DNA of 64,000 bases from Solimonas sp036405815 (GTDB lineage: Bacteria; Pseudomonadota; Gammaproteobacteria; Nevskiales; Nevskiaceae): contig DASWWX010000060.1 in assembly GCA_036405815.1 (NCBI GenBank), positions 8,140 to 72,139 on the forward strand, in the 5' to 3' direction. Under the pieces are notes generated by a model that was not told the DNA's origin, ran no database searches, and saw nothing but the letters and a program-made list of their open reading frames with translations. How positions within the stretch are numbered: the stretch's first letter is position 1; every line of letters begins with the position of its first letter. Position numbers and translations under genes: made by a program. Positions 53,085 through 62,343 of this stretch are shown one piece after another.

Positions 53085-54962
53085 ATGCCGCCGACCCTGC
53101 GCCTGACCCGTCTCACTGCCCTGTTTCTCGCCGCCGGATGCGCCAGCGCATTCGCACAGGCCGGCACCAACCCGCGACCCGCCGTCGCCGGACTCGATGA
53201 TTCGCTGCACTCACCGCCGCCGACGATCAGCATCGCGCCCACGCTGCCGACACCGCCGCCGGTCGAGCTGCGGGCCAGCGGCGAACTCACCCAGGCACCC
53301 AGCCGGACACCGATGCTGGCCTCCACTGCGCCGACCAGTACGGCAGTCACGATCCCGGCGAGTACGCCGACACCGCCGGCCACCGCGCCGGTGGTCGCCT
53401 CGCAACTCGACGCCCGCTTCCCCCGCTACCAGCAGCTCGAGCCCGCGGTCGCGTTCTGGAGCAATGTTTTCGGGCGTTATTCCGAGCACCAGAGCGCGCT
53501 GCACTTCCGCGACTACCCGCACAAGGTGTTCGCGGTGCTGGACTTCCGCGCCGACGCGCAGCGCATGGACAAGTTCCAGCTGGCCAAGCTCAAGCAACGC
53601 GAGGAAGACGCCGCCAAGACGCGCGTCGATCAACTGCTGCGCCAGGTGCACGCCAAGCAGCATGCGCCGGAGACGATGACCTTCGAGGAACGCCGGCTCT
53701 ACGATCTGTTCGCCGACGTGCGCGGCGCCGACCGCTTCAAGGACCAGATCGGCACGATCCGCGCGCAGCGCGGCCTGCAGGAACGCACGCTGACCGCGCT
53801 GCAGACCGCTGACCGCTACCTGCCGACGATGGAACGCATCTTCGCCGGCTACCAGTTGCCGCCGCAGCTCACGCGCCTGCCGATCGTCGAATCCAGCTTC
53901 AACGTCGAGGCCTATTCGAAATCGCATGCCGCCGGCATGTGGCAGTTCATTCCCTCATCGGCGCGCATCTACATGCGCCTCGACGACGTCGTCGATGACC
54001 GCCGCGATCCCTGGACTTCCACCGACGCCGCCGCGCGCCATCTGCGCGACGACTACGCGCTGCTGCAGGACTGGCCGCTGGCGCTGACCGCCTACAACCA
54101 CGGTCGCAATGGCATCTCCCGCGCACTTCAGGCCACCAACGGCCGAACGCTGATCGACCTGATCGAGCGCAACACGCATCCGCGCTGGGGCTTCGCCGGC
54201 AAGAACTACTATGCCGAGTTCATCGCCGCACTGGATGTCGAGCACGACTACCGAACGCGCACGCAACCGCGCCGCGGCGGCCTGATCGATTTCGAAGTCG
54301 TCGAAACCAAGCACTATGTGCCCTACGAGACCTTGCGCCGCCTTTGCGGCGCCGACGACGAACTGTTCCGCAAGCTCAACCCCGCGTATCGGCCCGAGGT
54401 CATCGAGGGCAAGCTTTACGTGCCGCCGGGCCATCTGATCCGCGTGCCCGCGGGGCGTGCCGAGGCGTTCAGCGTCGCGTACTCCAAACTCGGCGGGCAT
54501 GAACGCTTCGACGCACAGCGCGCGTTGTTCCTGCTGCACAAGGTGCAGAAGGGCGAAGTGCTAGGCCGCATCGCCACGAAGTACCGCGTCAGCCAGCAGG
54601 CGATCCTCAAGGCCAACGACCTGCGCAGCGCCAATACGCTGCGCGTCGGCCAGGTCCTGAAGATTCCACCGCACAAGGAATATCGCCCGGGTCCGATCAG
54701 CGTCGCCGTCGGCGAATCCAAGCCGGCGCAGACACGAAGCCAGAAGATTGCCGAAGCGCGCGCCAGCACCCCCAAGAAAGCCGCGAGCAGCGGCGGCAAG
54801 CGCGGCTTCAAGGTGCATCAGGTGCGCGCAGGCCAGACGCTGCATTCGATTGCTCGCCAGTACAAGGTCAGCGTCGATGACCTGCGCAGCGCCAACAACC
54901 TCGGCAACTCCAGCTACATCCGGGCCGGCCAGAAGCTCAAAGTGCCCGTATGGAGCAGCTGA
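53085..54962 (+). CDS. mltD: Membrane-bound lytic transglycosylase D-like, with LysM domains
   Basis: Peptidoglycan lytic transglycosylase, 625 residues. The signal peptide (LTRLTALFLAAGCASAFAQ) is followed by a Pro/Thr-rich spacer (residues ~35-105), a helical domain, and the SLT domain with catalytic Glu in LPIVESSFNVEAYSKSHAAGMWQFIPSSAR (about residue 269). Two C-terminal LysM repeats follow: FLLHKVQKGEVLGRIATKYRVSQQAILKANDL and VHQVRAGQTLHSIARQYKVSVDDLRSANNL. The GC in AAGCAS could be a lipobox, less convincing than in the other lipoproteins here. Confidence 0.93.
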   Translation: MPPTLRLTRLTALFLAAGCASAFAQAGTNPRPAVAGLDDSLHSPPPTISIAPTLPTPPPVELRASGELTQAPSRTPMLASTAPTSTAVTIPASTPTPPATAPVVASQLDARFPRYQQLEPAVAFWSNVFGRYSEHQSALHFRDYPHKVFAVLDFRADAQRMDKFQLAKLKQREEDAAKTRVDQLLRQVHAKQHAPETMTFEERRLYDLFADVRGADRFKDQIGTIRAQRGLQERTLTALQTADRYLPTMERIFAGYQLPPQLTRLPIVESSFNVEAYSKSHAAGMWQFIPSSARIYMRLDDVVDDRRDPWTSTDAAARHLRDDYALLQDWPLALTAYNHGRNGISRALQATNGRTLIDLIERNTHPRWGFAGKNYYAEFIAALDVEHDYRTRTQPRRGGLIDFEVVETKHYVPYETLRRLCGADDELFRKLNPAYRPEVIEGKLYVPPGHLIRVPAGRAEAFSVAYSKLGGHERFDAQRALFLLHKVQKGEVLGRIATKYRVSQQAILKANDLRSANTLRVGQVLKIPPHKEYRPGPISVAVGESKPAQTRSQKIAEARASTPKKAASSGGKRGFKVHQVRAGQTLHSIARQYKVSVDDLRSANNLGNSSYIRAGQKLKVPVWSS

Positions 54963-55030
54963 GCCGGCCGCCGCGAGCGCCTCGCTGCTGACGCCGGCGG
55001 CACGTCACCCGCGCGCCGCCTCGAGGCTGC

Positions 55031-55522
55031 CTAGAACAGGTAGGCGAAGACGAAGATTCCCAGCATCGCCAGCGAGATCGCGAGCTTGGCCAGCGCACCG
55101 AGCAGCAGCCCGATCCAGGTCGCGACGCCCACCGTTGCCGCGCGCTCGGCGCCGCTGCGCGCCGTCAGCTCGCCGACCACCGCGCCGACAAACGGGCCCA
55201 GCACCAGGCCTGGCAACCCGAAGAACAGACCGACAATGCTGCCCAGCACCGCGCCGGTGACGGCCTGCGGGCTGGCGCCGACCCGCTTGGCGCCCAGAGC
55301 CGACGCGACAATGTCGAGCACCAGCGCCAGCACGGTCAGCGCCGCCAGCACGCCGATCGTGAAGCCGCCGACGCGCGTGTAGCCGTCGATCCAGGCACCG
55401 AGCCAGAGGCCGGCGAATACCAGCGGCACCCCCGGCAACACCGGCAACACCGCGCCGGCCAGGCCCACTGCGACCAGTGCGACGACAGAAATCCAAAGCA
55501 AGACCGATAGATAGGCGTCCAT
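55031..55522 (-). CDS. DUF456 family membrane protein
   Basis: 163-residue integral membrane protein with paired helices and the glycine-rich repeats of DUF456 (GLAGAVLPVLPGVPLVFAGLWLGAWIDGY, and GAVLGSIVGLFFGLPGLVLGPFVGAVVGEL). Function unknown. MDAYLSVLLW at 55522 is the preferred start; the frame continues upstream into a Cys-rich, unlikely sequence. It is 65 bases from the divergent patatin gene. Confidence 0.87.
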   Translation of the reverse strand: MDAYLSVLLWISVVALVAVGLAGAVLPVLPGVPLVFAGLWLGAWIDGYTRVGGFTIGVLAALTVLALVLDIVASALGAKRVGASPQAVTGAVLGSIVGLFFGLPGLVLGPFVGAVVGELTARSGAERAATVGVATWIGLLLGALAKLAISLAMLGIFVFAYLF

Positions 55523-55587
55523 GGGGTCATTATGTCCACAGGCGCTTTCTTCCGCAGTGCAGCATTTAACCTTACACTCCGCTGAAC

Positions 55588-57084
55588 ATGCGGACTCCAC
55601 CCCGTACCACCCGGCGCCTGATTGCGCAGCGCCTGCAGGATCTCGACAACGCCGCCAACTACGGCGACTGGCGCGAGATTGCGTCCGACCTCGACCGCCT
55701 GGAAGGCGCTGACACGTGGAAGCAGGACGAGACCAGCGAGGATTACGACTATCTGCTGATCCGCGAACGCCTCGCGCGGATGCGCGAACTGCGCAAGCAT
55801 GCCGATGCGCGCCAGCTCGCGTTCGAGCTGTACGAAGGCCTGCACGGCAATCTCGGCAACATGTCGAACGCCGCGCTGTACGGTTACGCGCGCGTCGGCA
55901 CCAAGCGGCTGATCGAGGAGTACGTGGTCGAGGTCGCGCGCTGCCTGGATTTCCTGTGCGCCGGCGATTTCGCGGACTTCGGCTTCGAGGACAAGATCCA
56001 GTTCTTCAAGCGCACCGCCACCGCCTTCGGGCGCTCGGCGCTGATGCTGTCCGGCGGCGGCACGCTGGGCATGTTCCATCTCGGCGTGATCAAGGCGCTG
56101 CACGAACAGAAACTGCTGCCCCGGGTGCTGTCCGGCTCGTCGGCCGGTTCGATCATCGCCAGCGCCGTGGCCGTACGCCACGACGACGAGATCGGCGCGA
56201 TGCTGGCGCCGGGCGGGCTCAACCTCGATGCGTTCCGCCCCGTACGCATGCAGGAAGCGTTCAAAGGCGGCGCGATGATGGACGGCGCGCAGCTTGAACA
56301 CTGCCTCGGCGCCAACCTGGGCGAGCTGAGTTTTGTCGAAGCATTCGACCGCACCAAGCGCATCGTCTCGATCACGGTCTCGCCGGCCGAGCCGCACCAG
56401 CAGGGTCGCCTGCTCAACTACCTGACCGCACCGCATGTGCTGCTCAAGCGCGCGGTGCTGGCATCGTGCGCCGTGCCGGGCGTGTTTCCGCCGGTGATGC
56501 TGACGGCACGCGACTACGACGGTCGCGTCGTGCCGTACCTGCCGAGCAAGCGCTGGATCGACGGCACCCTGTCGTCCGACCTGCCGATGCTGCGTCTGGC
56601 GCGCCTGCACAACGTGAATCACTACATCGTCAGCCAGGTGAATCCGCACGTGGTGCCGTTCCTGGCGCAACTCGACCGCGAGGCCCGCGCCACCCGCGGC
56701 CTGGCACCGCTGGCGCGCGACCTGGTGCGCAACGGCTCGCGCGGTGCCCTGCAGCTGGCGCGCAAGCACCTCGATCCCTACGGCGGCGGGCGCGTGCTCA
56801 ACAAGATCGACAACATCGTCCGTCAGCGGTACTCGGGCGACGTCAACATCTATCCGCAGTTCAAGCAACAGCGCGTGACGCGCGTATTCTCCAATCCGAG
56901 CGACGCCGCAATCCAGGTCTACATCCGACAGGGCGAGCGCGCGACCTGGCCGACGATCGAGCGCATCCGCATGCAGACGCTGATCTCACGCACGTTCGAG
57001 GATTGCATCCGCCTGCTCAAGGAACGCGAGCACGCGCTGATCAAGCCCAAACCGCGCAAACCCCGGCTCCGCGCAGTGCGCTGA
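55588..57084 (+). CDS. Patatin-like phospholipase with N-terminal DUF3336
   Basis: 498-residue lipid acyl hydrolase. The first ~130 residues are DUF3336 (YGDWREIASDLDRLEGADTWKQ...YDYLLIRERLARMRELR). The patatin domain has the oxyanion GGGxxG in LMLSGGGTLGMFHLGVIKAL, the nucleophile GxSxG as SGSSAGSI, and the catalytic Asp in RWIDGTLSSDLP. The arrangement matches yeast-type triglyceride lipases and their bacterial homologues; it probably acts on membrane or storage lipids. The last ~30 residues are very basic. Confidence 0.93.
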   Translation: MRTPPRTTRRLIAQRLQDLDNAANYGDWREIASDLDRLEGADTWKQDETSEDYDYLLIRERLARMRELRKHADARQLAFELYEGLHGNLGNMSNAALYGYARVGTKRLIEEYVVEVARCLDFLCAGDFADFGFEDKIQFFKRTATAFGRSALMLSGGGTLGMFHLGVIKALHEQKLLPRVLSGSSAGSIIASAVAVRHDDEIGAMLAPGGLNLDAFRPVRMQEAFKGGAMMDGAQLEHCLGANLGELSFVEAFDRTKRIVSITVSPAEPHQQGRLLNYLTAPHVLLKRAVLASCAVPGVFPPVMLTARDYDGRVVPYLPSKRWIDGTLSSDLPMLRLARLHNVNHYIVSQVNPHVVPFLAQLDREARATRGLAPLARDLVRNGSRGALQLARKHLDPYGGGRVLNKIDNIVRQRYSGDVNIYPQFKQQRVTRVFSNPSDAAIQVYIRQGERATWPTIERIRMQTLISRTFEDCIRLLKEREHALIKPKPRKPRLRAVR

Positions 57085-57096
57085 GCGGCACCCGCT

Positions 57097-58374
57097 TCAG
57101 CGACGCCGCGCCGTCAGGCGCTGCAACGTCGCCGCCAAGGCCTCGAACTGGGCGCGATCCGGATGCTCCGGCGCCTCGAGCAGTCTCGGCAACAGCGCGA
57201 AGGCCTGCGCGTCGTCGCCACGTCTTTCGCTCAGGTCGCGAATCTGCAGGTACAGCAGCCGCGCCGCCACGACATCCCGTGGCCAGGTCGCGATGCCGCG
57301 CTCGACCAGCGCATCGAGCACCGCCGTACGCCCTGACCGGAACGCCGCTTGCGCCAACGTCAGCGCGCGTGCCGGCGCATCGGGCAGAAATCCTGCCTGC
57401 TGCTGGTCGCAAGCCTCGAAAACATCGAGTGCGCGTTCGAAGCGGCGCTCCTCGAGCAGAACGTCCATCAAGTACTGACCCTCCGCGAGCAGCAAGTCGG
57501 TCGAGCGCCGCAGCAGCAAGCGCTCGAACATCGTCTCGTGCAGACGCCGTCGCTGATGCGCCGGCACCTCCAAGCCCAGCGCGGCGACCGCGCCCGCGCG
57601 ATCACCGGCCTGCAGATGCGCATCCAGACGCAGCACCAGCAGCTCGATGCGGCGCTCGAGCGTCTCCTCGGCCGCGACCTCCTCGGGGTGCTGTAGCCGT
57701 ACCGGCAAATCGAGCGCCGACTGGCGCAGTGCCGCGCTCGCGCCAAGCAGATGGGTCGACAGCATGGCCAGATAGGCCACGACCGCCGCCAGCGCCCAGA
57801 TCGGCCACACGGCCGCCAGCGTCAGCACGATCCAGGCGCCGCCAGCGAGCAAGCCGCAGGCCAATGCATACGGCAACAGGCCGAGTCGCCAGGCGAAATC
57901 ACACCAGAGGATCGGATTCAGTGCGCGGCGCAGTGCGTCCTCGAATGCGAAGGTGAACAGATAGGCCGGAGCAGCGACGGCGGCCAGCATCCACAGTGCG
58001 TCGCGCGCACCACCCTGCAGCGCGCCGGCCGCGGTGGTCACCAGCGCGGGGCCGACCAGCGCCCGTGCGGTCCGCCAACCATCCAGAAAGACCACGTCGC
58101 CGCCCATGGCCGGCGGCGTTGCACGCCCTTCGGCGCTGCGCTGCACGATCTGCATCAGGTAGTGCAGCATCCAGATCGCGGTGATGGCCAGCAGCGGGAT
58201 GCCCATCAGGCTCTGGCTGCCGATGGCCACGAATGCGGCCACCATCGCCAGCACGGCAATCCCATGCGGACGCAGGGGATACAGTGGCACCCACGGCAGG
58301 TAGGCCCAGATCGAGGGCGCACCGGCCAGCCGCGCATCTGCGGTCGGATCGCGATGCGGATGACCGCCGCTCAC
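57097..58374 (-). CDS. Unrecognised membrane protein with helical C-terminal domain
   Basis: 425 residues. About five transmembrane helices (IAVLAMVAAFVAIGSQSLMGIPLLAITAIWMLHYL..., LPYALACGLLAGGAWIVLTLAAVWPIWALAAVVAYLAML) form the N-terminal half. The soluble C-terminal half is TPR-like helical (LELEERRFERALDVFEACDQQQAGFLPDAP..., LTLAQAAFRSGRTAVLDALVERGIATWP). I do not recognise the family; a DUF4013-like membrane half with a TPR tail is a guess. It is convergent with the patatin gene. Confidence 0.6.
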   Translation of the reverse strand: MSGGHPHRDPTADARLAGAPSIWAYLPWVPLYPLRPHGIAVLAMVAAFVAIGSQSLMGIPLLAITAIWMLHYLMQIVQRSAEGRATPPAMGGDVVFLDGWRTARALVGPALVTTAAGALQGGARDALWMLAAVAAPAYLFTFAFEDALRRALNPILWCDFAWRLGLLPYALACGLLAGGAWIVLTLAAVWPIWALAAVVAYLAMLSTHLLGASAALRQSALDLPVRLQHPEEVAAEETLERRIELLVLRLDAHLQAGDRAGAVAALGLEVPAHQRRRLHETMFERLLLRRSTDLLLAEGQYLMDVLLEERRFERALDVFEACDQQQAGFLPDAPARALTLAQAAFRSGRTAVLDALVERGIATWPRDVVAARLLYLQIRDLSERRGDDAQAFALLPRLLEAPEHPDRAQFEALAATLQRLTARRR

Positions 58375-58390
58375 CGACCGCCGCGCCGTC

Positions 58391-58804
58391 TCAGCGCGGC
58401 TGCTTGAGCAGGTCGCGGATTTCGGTGAGCAGCTTTTCCTCGGGGCTGGGCGCGGGCGGCGGCGGCGGTGCCGTCGGCTTGGCGGCCTCGGCGCGCTTCA
58501 GGCGGTTAATCGCCTTGACCGCGACGAAGATCGCAAAGGCGATGATGATGAAATCGAAGATCGTCTGGATGAACTTGCCGTAGCCGATCGTCACCGCCGG
58601 CTGATCGCCAATGGCGGCCTTGAGCGTGATCACCAGGTCCGAGAAATCGACGCCACCGACGATCAGGCCAATCATCGGCGTGATGACGTCCGCCACCAGC
58701 GACGAGACGATCTTGCCGAACGCGGCGCCGATGACGACACCGACCGCAAGGTCGACGACGTTGCCGCGCATCGCAAATTCCTTGAACTCCTGAACCATGC
58801 CCAT
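58391..58804 (-). CDS. mscL: Large-conductance mechanosensitive channel
   Basis: 137-residue pentameric channel that opens on hypo-osmotic shock. The start MGMVQEFKEFAMRGNVVDLAVGVVIGAAFG is the canonical S1/TM1 segment with the pore glycines, TM2 is FIQTIFDFIIIAFAIFVAVKAIN, and the C-terminus is the charged helix LLTEIRDLLKQ. A proline-rich linker precedes the helix. GGGAG precedes the ATG. Confidence 0.98.
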   Translation of the reverse strand: MGMVQEFKEFAMRGNVVDLAVGVVIGAAFGKIVSSLVADVITPMIGLIVGGVDFSDLVITLKAAIGDQPAVTIGYGKFIQTIFDFIIIAFAIFVAVKAINRLKRAEAAKPTAPPPPPAPSPEEKLLTEIRDLLKQPR

Positions 58805-58849
58805 GGCGCACTCCCGATGGTGATTGGATGGATGCCGCTGCCACCGATT

Positions 58850-59776
58850 CTACGCAGGCGGTACGTCCGCCCGTAAGCCGTCGCGCGACAGACAGCTCGG
58901 CAAGCCGGTTTCCAGATCGGGGTACCGCGGCGTAAAACGCAGCTCGCCCCGCAAACGCTCGGTGCACAGGCGCTTGGATTCCTCCATGAACGACCACATC
59001 GCCGGCGTGAACACGCGCCGCGCCTCCTGCAGATCCACCACCCGAGGCACCGGCAGATCGAGCAGGCGCGCGCAGCGTGTGAAGTAGTCCGCCATCGTCG
59101 TCGGCGTGCCGTCGCTGACGTTGTACGCCTGCCCGTCGCTCGCCAAGGCCGCCGCATGCACGGCGGCGCGCGCCAGATCGTCGGCATGAATACGATTGCT
59201 CCACGGTGATTGCGCCGGGTCGAGCACCGGCATGCCCGCCTGCAAGCGCTCGCGCGGCAGCCGGCCGGGGCCGTAGATGCCGGGCACGCGCAGTACCGCG
59301 AGCGTACCGCCGCGGCGCAAGCACCAATCCCGCAGCGCCGATTCGGCATCGACACGGCGTCGCGCGCGCGGCGTCTGCGGTTTCAGTGGCTCGTCCTCAT
59401 CGATCCAGCGTCCGTCGCAGTCGCCGTAGACGCCGGAGGTGGAGATGTAGATCAGCCGCGCGATCGTGCCGCGCTGCGCATACAGCCAGCCACGCAGGCG
59501 CGTGTCGGCATCGCCGGTGGCCGGCGGCGGCGCAAACCAGAACAGCAAGGGCCAGTCGCCCCCATCCTGCGGCACGTCCAGATCCTGCAACTGCGGTTGT
59601 ACACCCACCGCCTGTAATGCGGCCGCCTTTTGCGGATCGCGCACCAGCGCCGTCACCGCAAGGCCCTGCGCCACGAGCAGTCGCGCGACCCGCGCGCCGA
59701 CGTCGCCGCAGCCGGCGATCAACGCACGTGCCGGCAGACGCGCGCGTACGGCGTCATCGAGGGACTCGATCATCAT
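58850..59776 (-). CDS. NAD-dependent epimerase/dehydratase family (YeeZ-like)
   Basis: 308-residue extended-SDR-like protein. The cofactor motif is ALIAGCGDVGARVARLL (GxGxxG), and LIYISTSGVYGDCDGRWIDEDEP and VLRVPGIYGPGRLP are the typical SDR-like Thr/Ser-Tyr strands. Like E. coli YeeZ, it lacks a full YxxxK site. The substrate is unknown. MscL follows on the same strand. Confidence 0.87.
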   Translation of the reverse strand: MMIESLDDAVRARLPARALIAGCGDVGARVARLLVAQGLAVTALVRDPQKAAALQAVGVQPQLQDLDVPQDGGDWPLLFWFAPPPATGDADTRLRGWLYAQRGTIARLIYISTSGVYGDCDGRWIDEDEPLKPQTPRARRRVDAESALRDWCLRRGGTLAVLRVPGIYGPGRLPRERLQAGMPVLDPAQSPWSNRIHADDLARAAVHAAALASDGQAYNVSDGTPTTMADYFTRCARLLDLPVPRVVDLQEARRVFTPAMWSFMEESKRLCTERLRGELRFTPRYPDLETGLPSCLSRDGLRADVPPA

Positions 59777-59836
59777 GAAAGCACCGCGCGCCCAGGCGCA
59801 GCGGAGGCGTCGACGAGCGGCATCAACGAGCGACGG

Positions 59837-60772
59837 CTATTCGGCGATGGGCGTGTCGGGCAGATAGCGCACACCCTTCATGCCCGACTCCAGTATCGCG
59901 TCGCGCAAGGCCGAGATCGCCTTGCGCCGCGGAAACGTCTTGCGCCACACCAGTGCGATGCGACGATGCGGTGCCGGCGCCACGAACGGCTTGGCGAGCA
60001 GGCGTGCGCGGTCTTCCGGCCGGTTGTCGGTGGACGACTGCGGCAGCACCGTGATGCCGAGGCCGCCGACGACCATGTGGCGGATCGTCTCCAGCGAACT
60101 GCCGGTCTGCGGATGACCGCTCTCGGCGTCCGCGTCCAGGCACTTCGGGCAGGCCTCGATGACCTGCTCGCGGAAGCAATGGCCGGGACCCAGCAGCAGC
60201 AACGGCTCGCCGGCAAGCTGCTTGGCCGGAATCTGCTTGGTGTCGGCCCAATGATGGTCCGGCGGCAGCAGCACGACGAAATCCTCGTCGTACAGCGGCC
60301 ATGCCGACAAGCCGTTGAGGTCCACCGGCAGCGCAACCGTGATGACGTCGAGCTCGTTGTCGCGCAGCTGCTCCAGCAGCTTGGCGGTGAAGTTCTCCTC
60401 GATCACCAGCGGCATCTGCGGCACGCGCTCGCGCAGCAGCGGCACCAGGTTCGGCAGCAGGTAGGGGCCGACCGTGTAGATCGCACCGAAACGCAGCGGA
60501 CCGGTGAGCTCGTCGCGGCCTTCGCGCGCGAGATCTTCGACGAGGCGCGCCTCGGCCAGCACGCGCTTGGCCTGGGCGATGATGCGTTCGCCGACCGGCG
60601 TCGGCTTGGCCTCGCCCCGATTGCGCTCGAACAGGATCACGCCCAGTTGATCCTCCAGCTTCTTCAGCGCCACCGACAGCGTCGGCTGCGAGACGAAGGA
60701 ACGTTCGGCGGCACGGCCGAAGTGACGCTCCTTGTCGAGGTTCACCAGATAGCGGAGTTCGGTCAGGGTCAT
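59837..60772 (-). CDS. oxyR: LysR-family peroxide sensor OxyR
   Basis: Transcriptional regulator activated by hydrogen peroxide via an intramolecular disulfide. 311 residues. The N-terminal winged HTH is LTELRYLVNLDKERHFGRAAERSFVSQPTLSVALKKLE. The two redox cysteines are in GHCFREQVIEACP, 9 residues apart exactly as C199 and C208 of E. coli OxyR. No catalase or alkyl hydroperoxide reductase is adjacent; the upstream neighbour is hemF. Confidence 0.97.
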   Translation of the reverse strand: MTLTELRYLVNLDKERHFGRAAERSFVSQPTLSVALKKLEDQLGVILFERNRGEAKPTPVGERIIAQAKRVLAEARLVEDLAREGRDELTGPLRFGAIYTVGPYLLPNLVPLLRERVPQMPLVIEENFTAKLLEQLRDNELDVITVALPVDLNGLSAWPLYDEDFVVLLPPDHHWADTKQIPAKQLAGEPLLLLGPGHCFREQVIEACPKCLDADAESGHPQTGSSLETIRHMVVGGLGITVLPQSSTDNRPEDRARLLAKPFVAPAPHRRIALVWRKTFPRRKAISALRDAILESGMKGVRYLPDTPIAE

Positions 60773-60797
60773 GGAAGTCGGTACATCCTGTACAAGC

Positions 60798-60817
60798 CGG
60801 CGCCATCCATGGCGCCG
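60798..60817. repeat. 9-bp palindrome between hemF and oxyR
   Basis: CGGCGCCAT (60798-60806) and ATGGCGCCG (60809-60817) are perfect inverted repeats around CC, and GTACA (60781-60785) with TGTAC (60789-60793) forms a second smaller one just before the oxyR ATG (60772). No T-run follows on either strand. They lie in the oxyR control/leader region and could mark an autoregulatory site or a hemF transcript end. Confidence 0.45.
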
Positions 60818-60859
60818 ACTTTCAATACAAGCATGCTACACAGGCTCGCAGCGGACGAC

Positions 60860-61786
60860 TCATACCCAGTCCCGCGGCTGCAGGTAGCGCTCGACTAGAG
60901 CGGCCTCCGGCGAGCCGGGCTCGGGGCGACGGTCGTAGTGCCAGCTAACCATCGGCGGCATCGACATCAGGATCGATTCGGTGCGGCCACCGGACTGCAG
61001 GCCGAATAAGGTCCCGCGATCCCAGACCAGGTTGAATTCGACGTAGCGGCCGCGGCGGTACAGCTGCCATTCGCGTTCGCGCGCCCCGTAGGGCAGGTCG
61101 CGGCGGCGCTCGACGATCGGCAGGTAGGCCTGCAGATAGTGATCGCCGACGCTTTGCATCAGCGCAAAGCTGCGATCGAAGCCGTCGGCATGCCAGTCAT
61201 CGAAGAACAGGCCGCCGATGCCGCGCGGCTCGTTGCGATGCTTGAGGAAGAAGTAGTCGTCGCACCAGCGCTTCAGGCGCGGATAGGTCTCGTCACCGAA
61301 CGGCGCACAGGCGGCGCGCGCCGTGGCATGCCAGTGGCGCGCGTCGTCGTCGAAGCCATAGTAGGGCGTCAGGTCGAATCCGCCGCCGAACCACCATACC
61401 GGCGCCTCGCCAGGCTTTTCGGCGACGAAGAAGCGCACGTTGGCGTGCGAGGTCGGCACGTACGGGTTGCGCGGATGGATCACCAGCGACACGCCCATCG
61501 CACGATACGAACGCCCCGCGAGTTCAGGACGGGCCTGCGTCGCAGACGGCGGCAACTTCGAGCCACTGACGTCGGAGAACGCGACGCCCGCGCGCTCGAA
61601 CACCGCGCCGTTCTCCATCACATGCGTGCGCCCACCGCCGGCCCCGAGTGCAGAGCCGGCCTCGCGCTGCCAGCGATCACGTACGAAACGCGCCTGCGGC
61701 TCCAGCGCTTCGAACGCGGCGCAGATGCGCTCCTGCAGGCCGTGCAGGTAACGCTCCACTGCAACGCTATCGAGGGCTCCGCTCAT
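60860..61786 (-). CDS. hemF: Oxygen-dependent coproporphyrinogen III oxidase
   Basis: Heme-biosynthesis enzyme that decarboxylates coproporphyrinogen III using oxygen. 308 residues. Signatures are HANVRFF, WFGGGFDLTPYYGFDDDARHWH, and FLKHRNEPRGIGGLFFDDW; the C-terminus has the long VWDRGTLFGLQSGGRTESILMSMPP block. The ATG at 61786 overlaps the tsaC stop by four bases (ATGA), so translation is coupled. Confidence 0.97.
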   Translation of the reverse strand: MSGALDSVAVERYLHGLQERICAAFEALEPQARFVRDRWQREAGSALGAGGGRTHVMENGAVFERAGVAFSDVSGSKLPPSATQARPELAGRSYRAMGVSLVIHPRNPYVPTSHANVRFFVAEKPGEAPVWWFGGGFDLTPYYGFDDDARHWHATARAACAPFGDETYPRLKRWCDDYFFLKHRNEPRGIGGLFFDDWHADGFDRSFALMQSVGDHYLQAYLPIVERRRDLPYGAREREWQLYRRGRYVEFNLVWDRGTLFGLQSGGRTESILMSMPPMVSWHYDRRPEPGSPEAALVERYLQPRDWV

Positions 61787-62343
61787 CGGCGCAGGATATG
61801 CCCCGTGGTCACGTCGCGGATCGTAGTCGGCTTGGCGAGCCCGCCGAGCGCGCCCGGCACGATCGCATCGACCCGATCCTTGAAGTAGAGCCGCACCTGC
61901 GTGGCGCTGCGCGCGGGCTCGCGGCCGGAGGGGTTGGCGCTGGTGGAGACCAGCGGCCCGCCGTACCGCGTGCACAGCGCCCGCACCACCGGGTGCGCGC
62001 TGACACGCACCGCGATCGTGTCCTGATCGCCGGTCAGCAACAGCGGCAATTCGTACTGCGCCGGAAACACCCAGGTCGCCGGGCCCGGCCAGGTCGCCGT
62101 CGCGCGCTTGAGTGCGTTGTTGGACGGCAGCTCGACGAAGTCCGCGAGCTGATCGAGTTCGGCGGCCACCAGGATCAGGCCCTTGCGCCAGTCGCGCTGC
62201 TTGAGCGCGAGCAGACGTTTCAGCGCACGCTCGTCGGTCGGCGCGCAGGACAGGCCCCAGACCGCCTCGGTCGGGCAGGCGACGATGCCGCCGCCGGCCA
62301 GCGCGTCGACCGCGGCCCGCAGATGCCAGGGTGCCACGTCCAT
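61783..62343 (-). CDS. tsaC: Threonylcarbamoyl-AMP synthase (Sua5/YciO/YrdC)
   Basis: Makes threonylcarbamoyl-AMP for the t6A modification at position 37 of ANN-decoding tRNAs (including the tRNA-Ile2 in this window). 186 residues. The fold signature is GGIVACPTEAVWGLSCAPTDERALKRLLALKQRDWRKGLILV, with STSANPSG near the C-terminus. Its ATG overlaps the topA stop (TGATG) and its stop overlaps hemF, so topA-tsaC-hemF is one coupled unit, a common order in related bacteria. Confidence 0.95.
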   Translation of the reverse strand: MDVAPWHLRAAVDALAGGGIVACPTEAVWGLSCAPTDERALKRLLALKQRDWRKGLILVAAELDQLADFVELPSNNALKRATATWPGPATWVFPAQYELPLLLTGDQDTIAVRVSAHPVVRALCTRYGGPLVSTSANPSGREPARSATQVRLYFKDRVDAIVPGALGGLAKPTTIRDVTTGHILRR

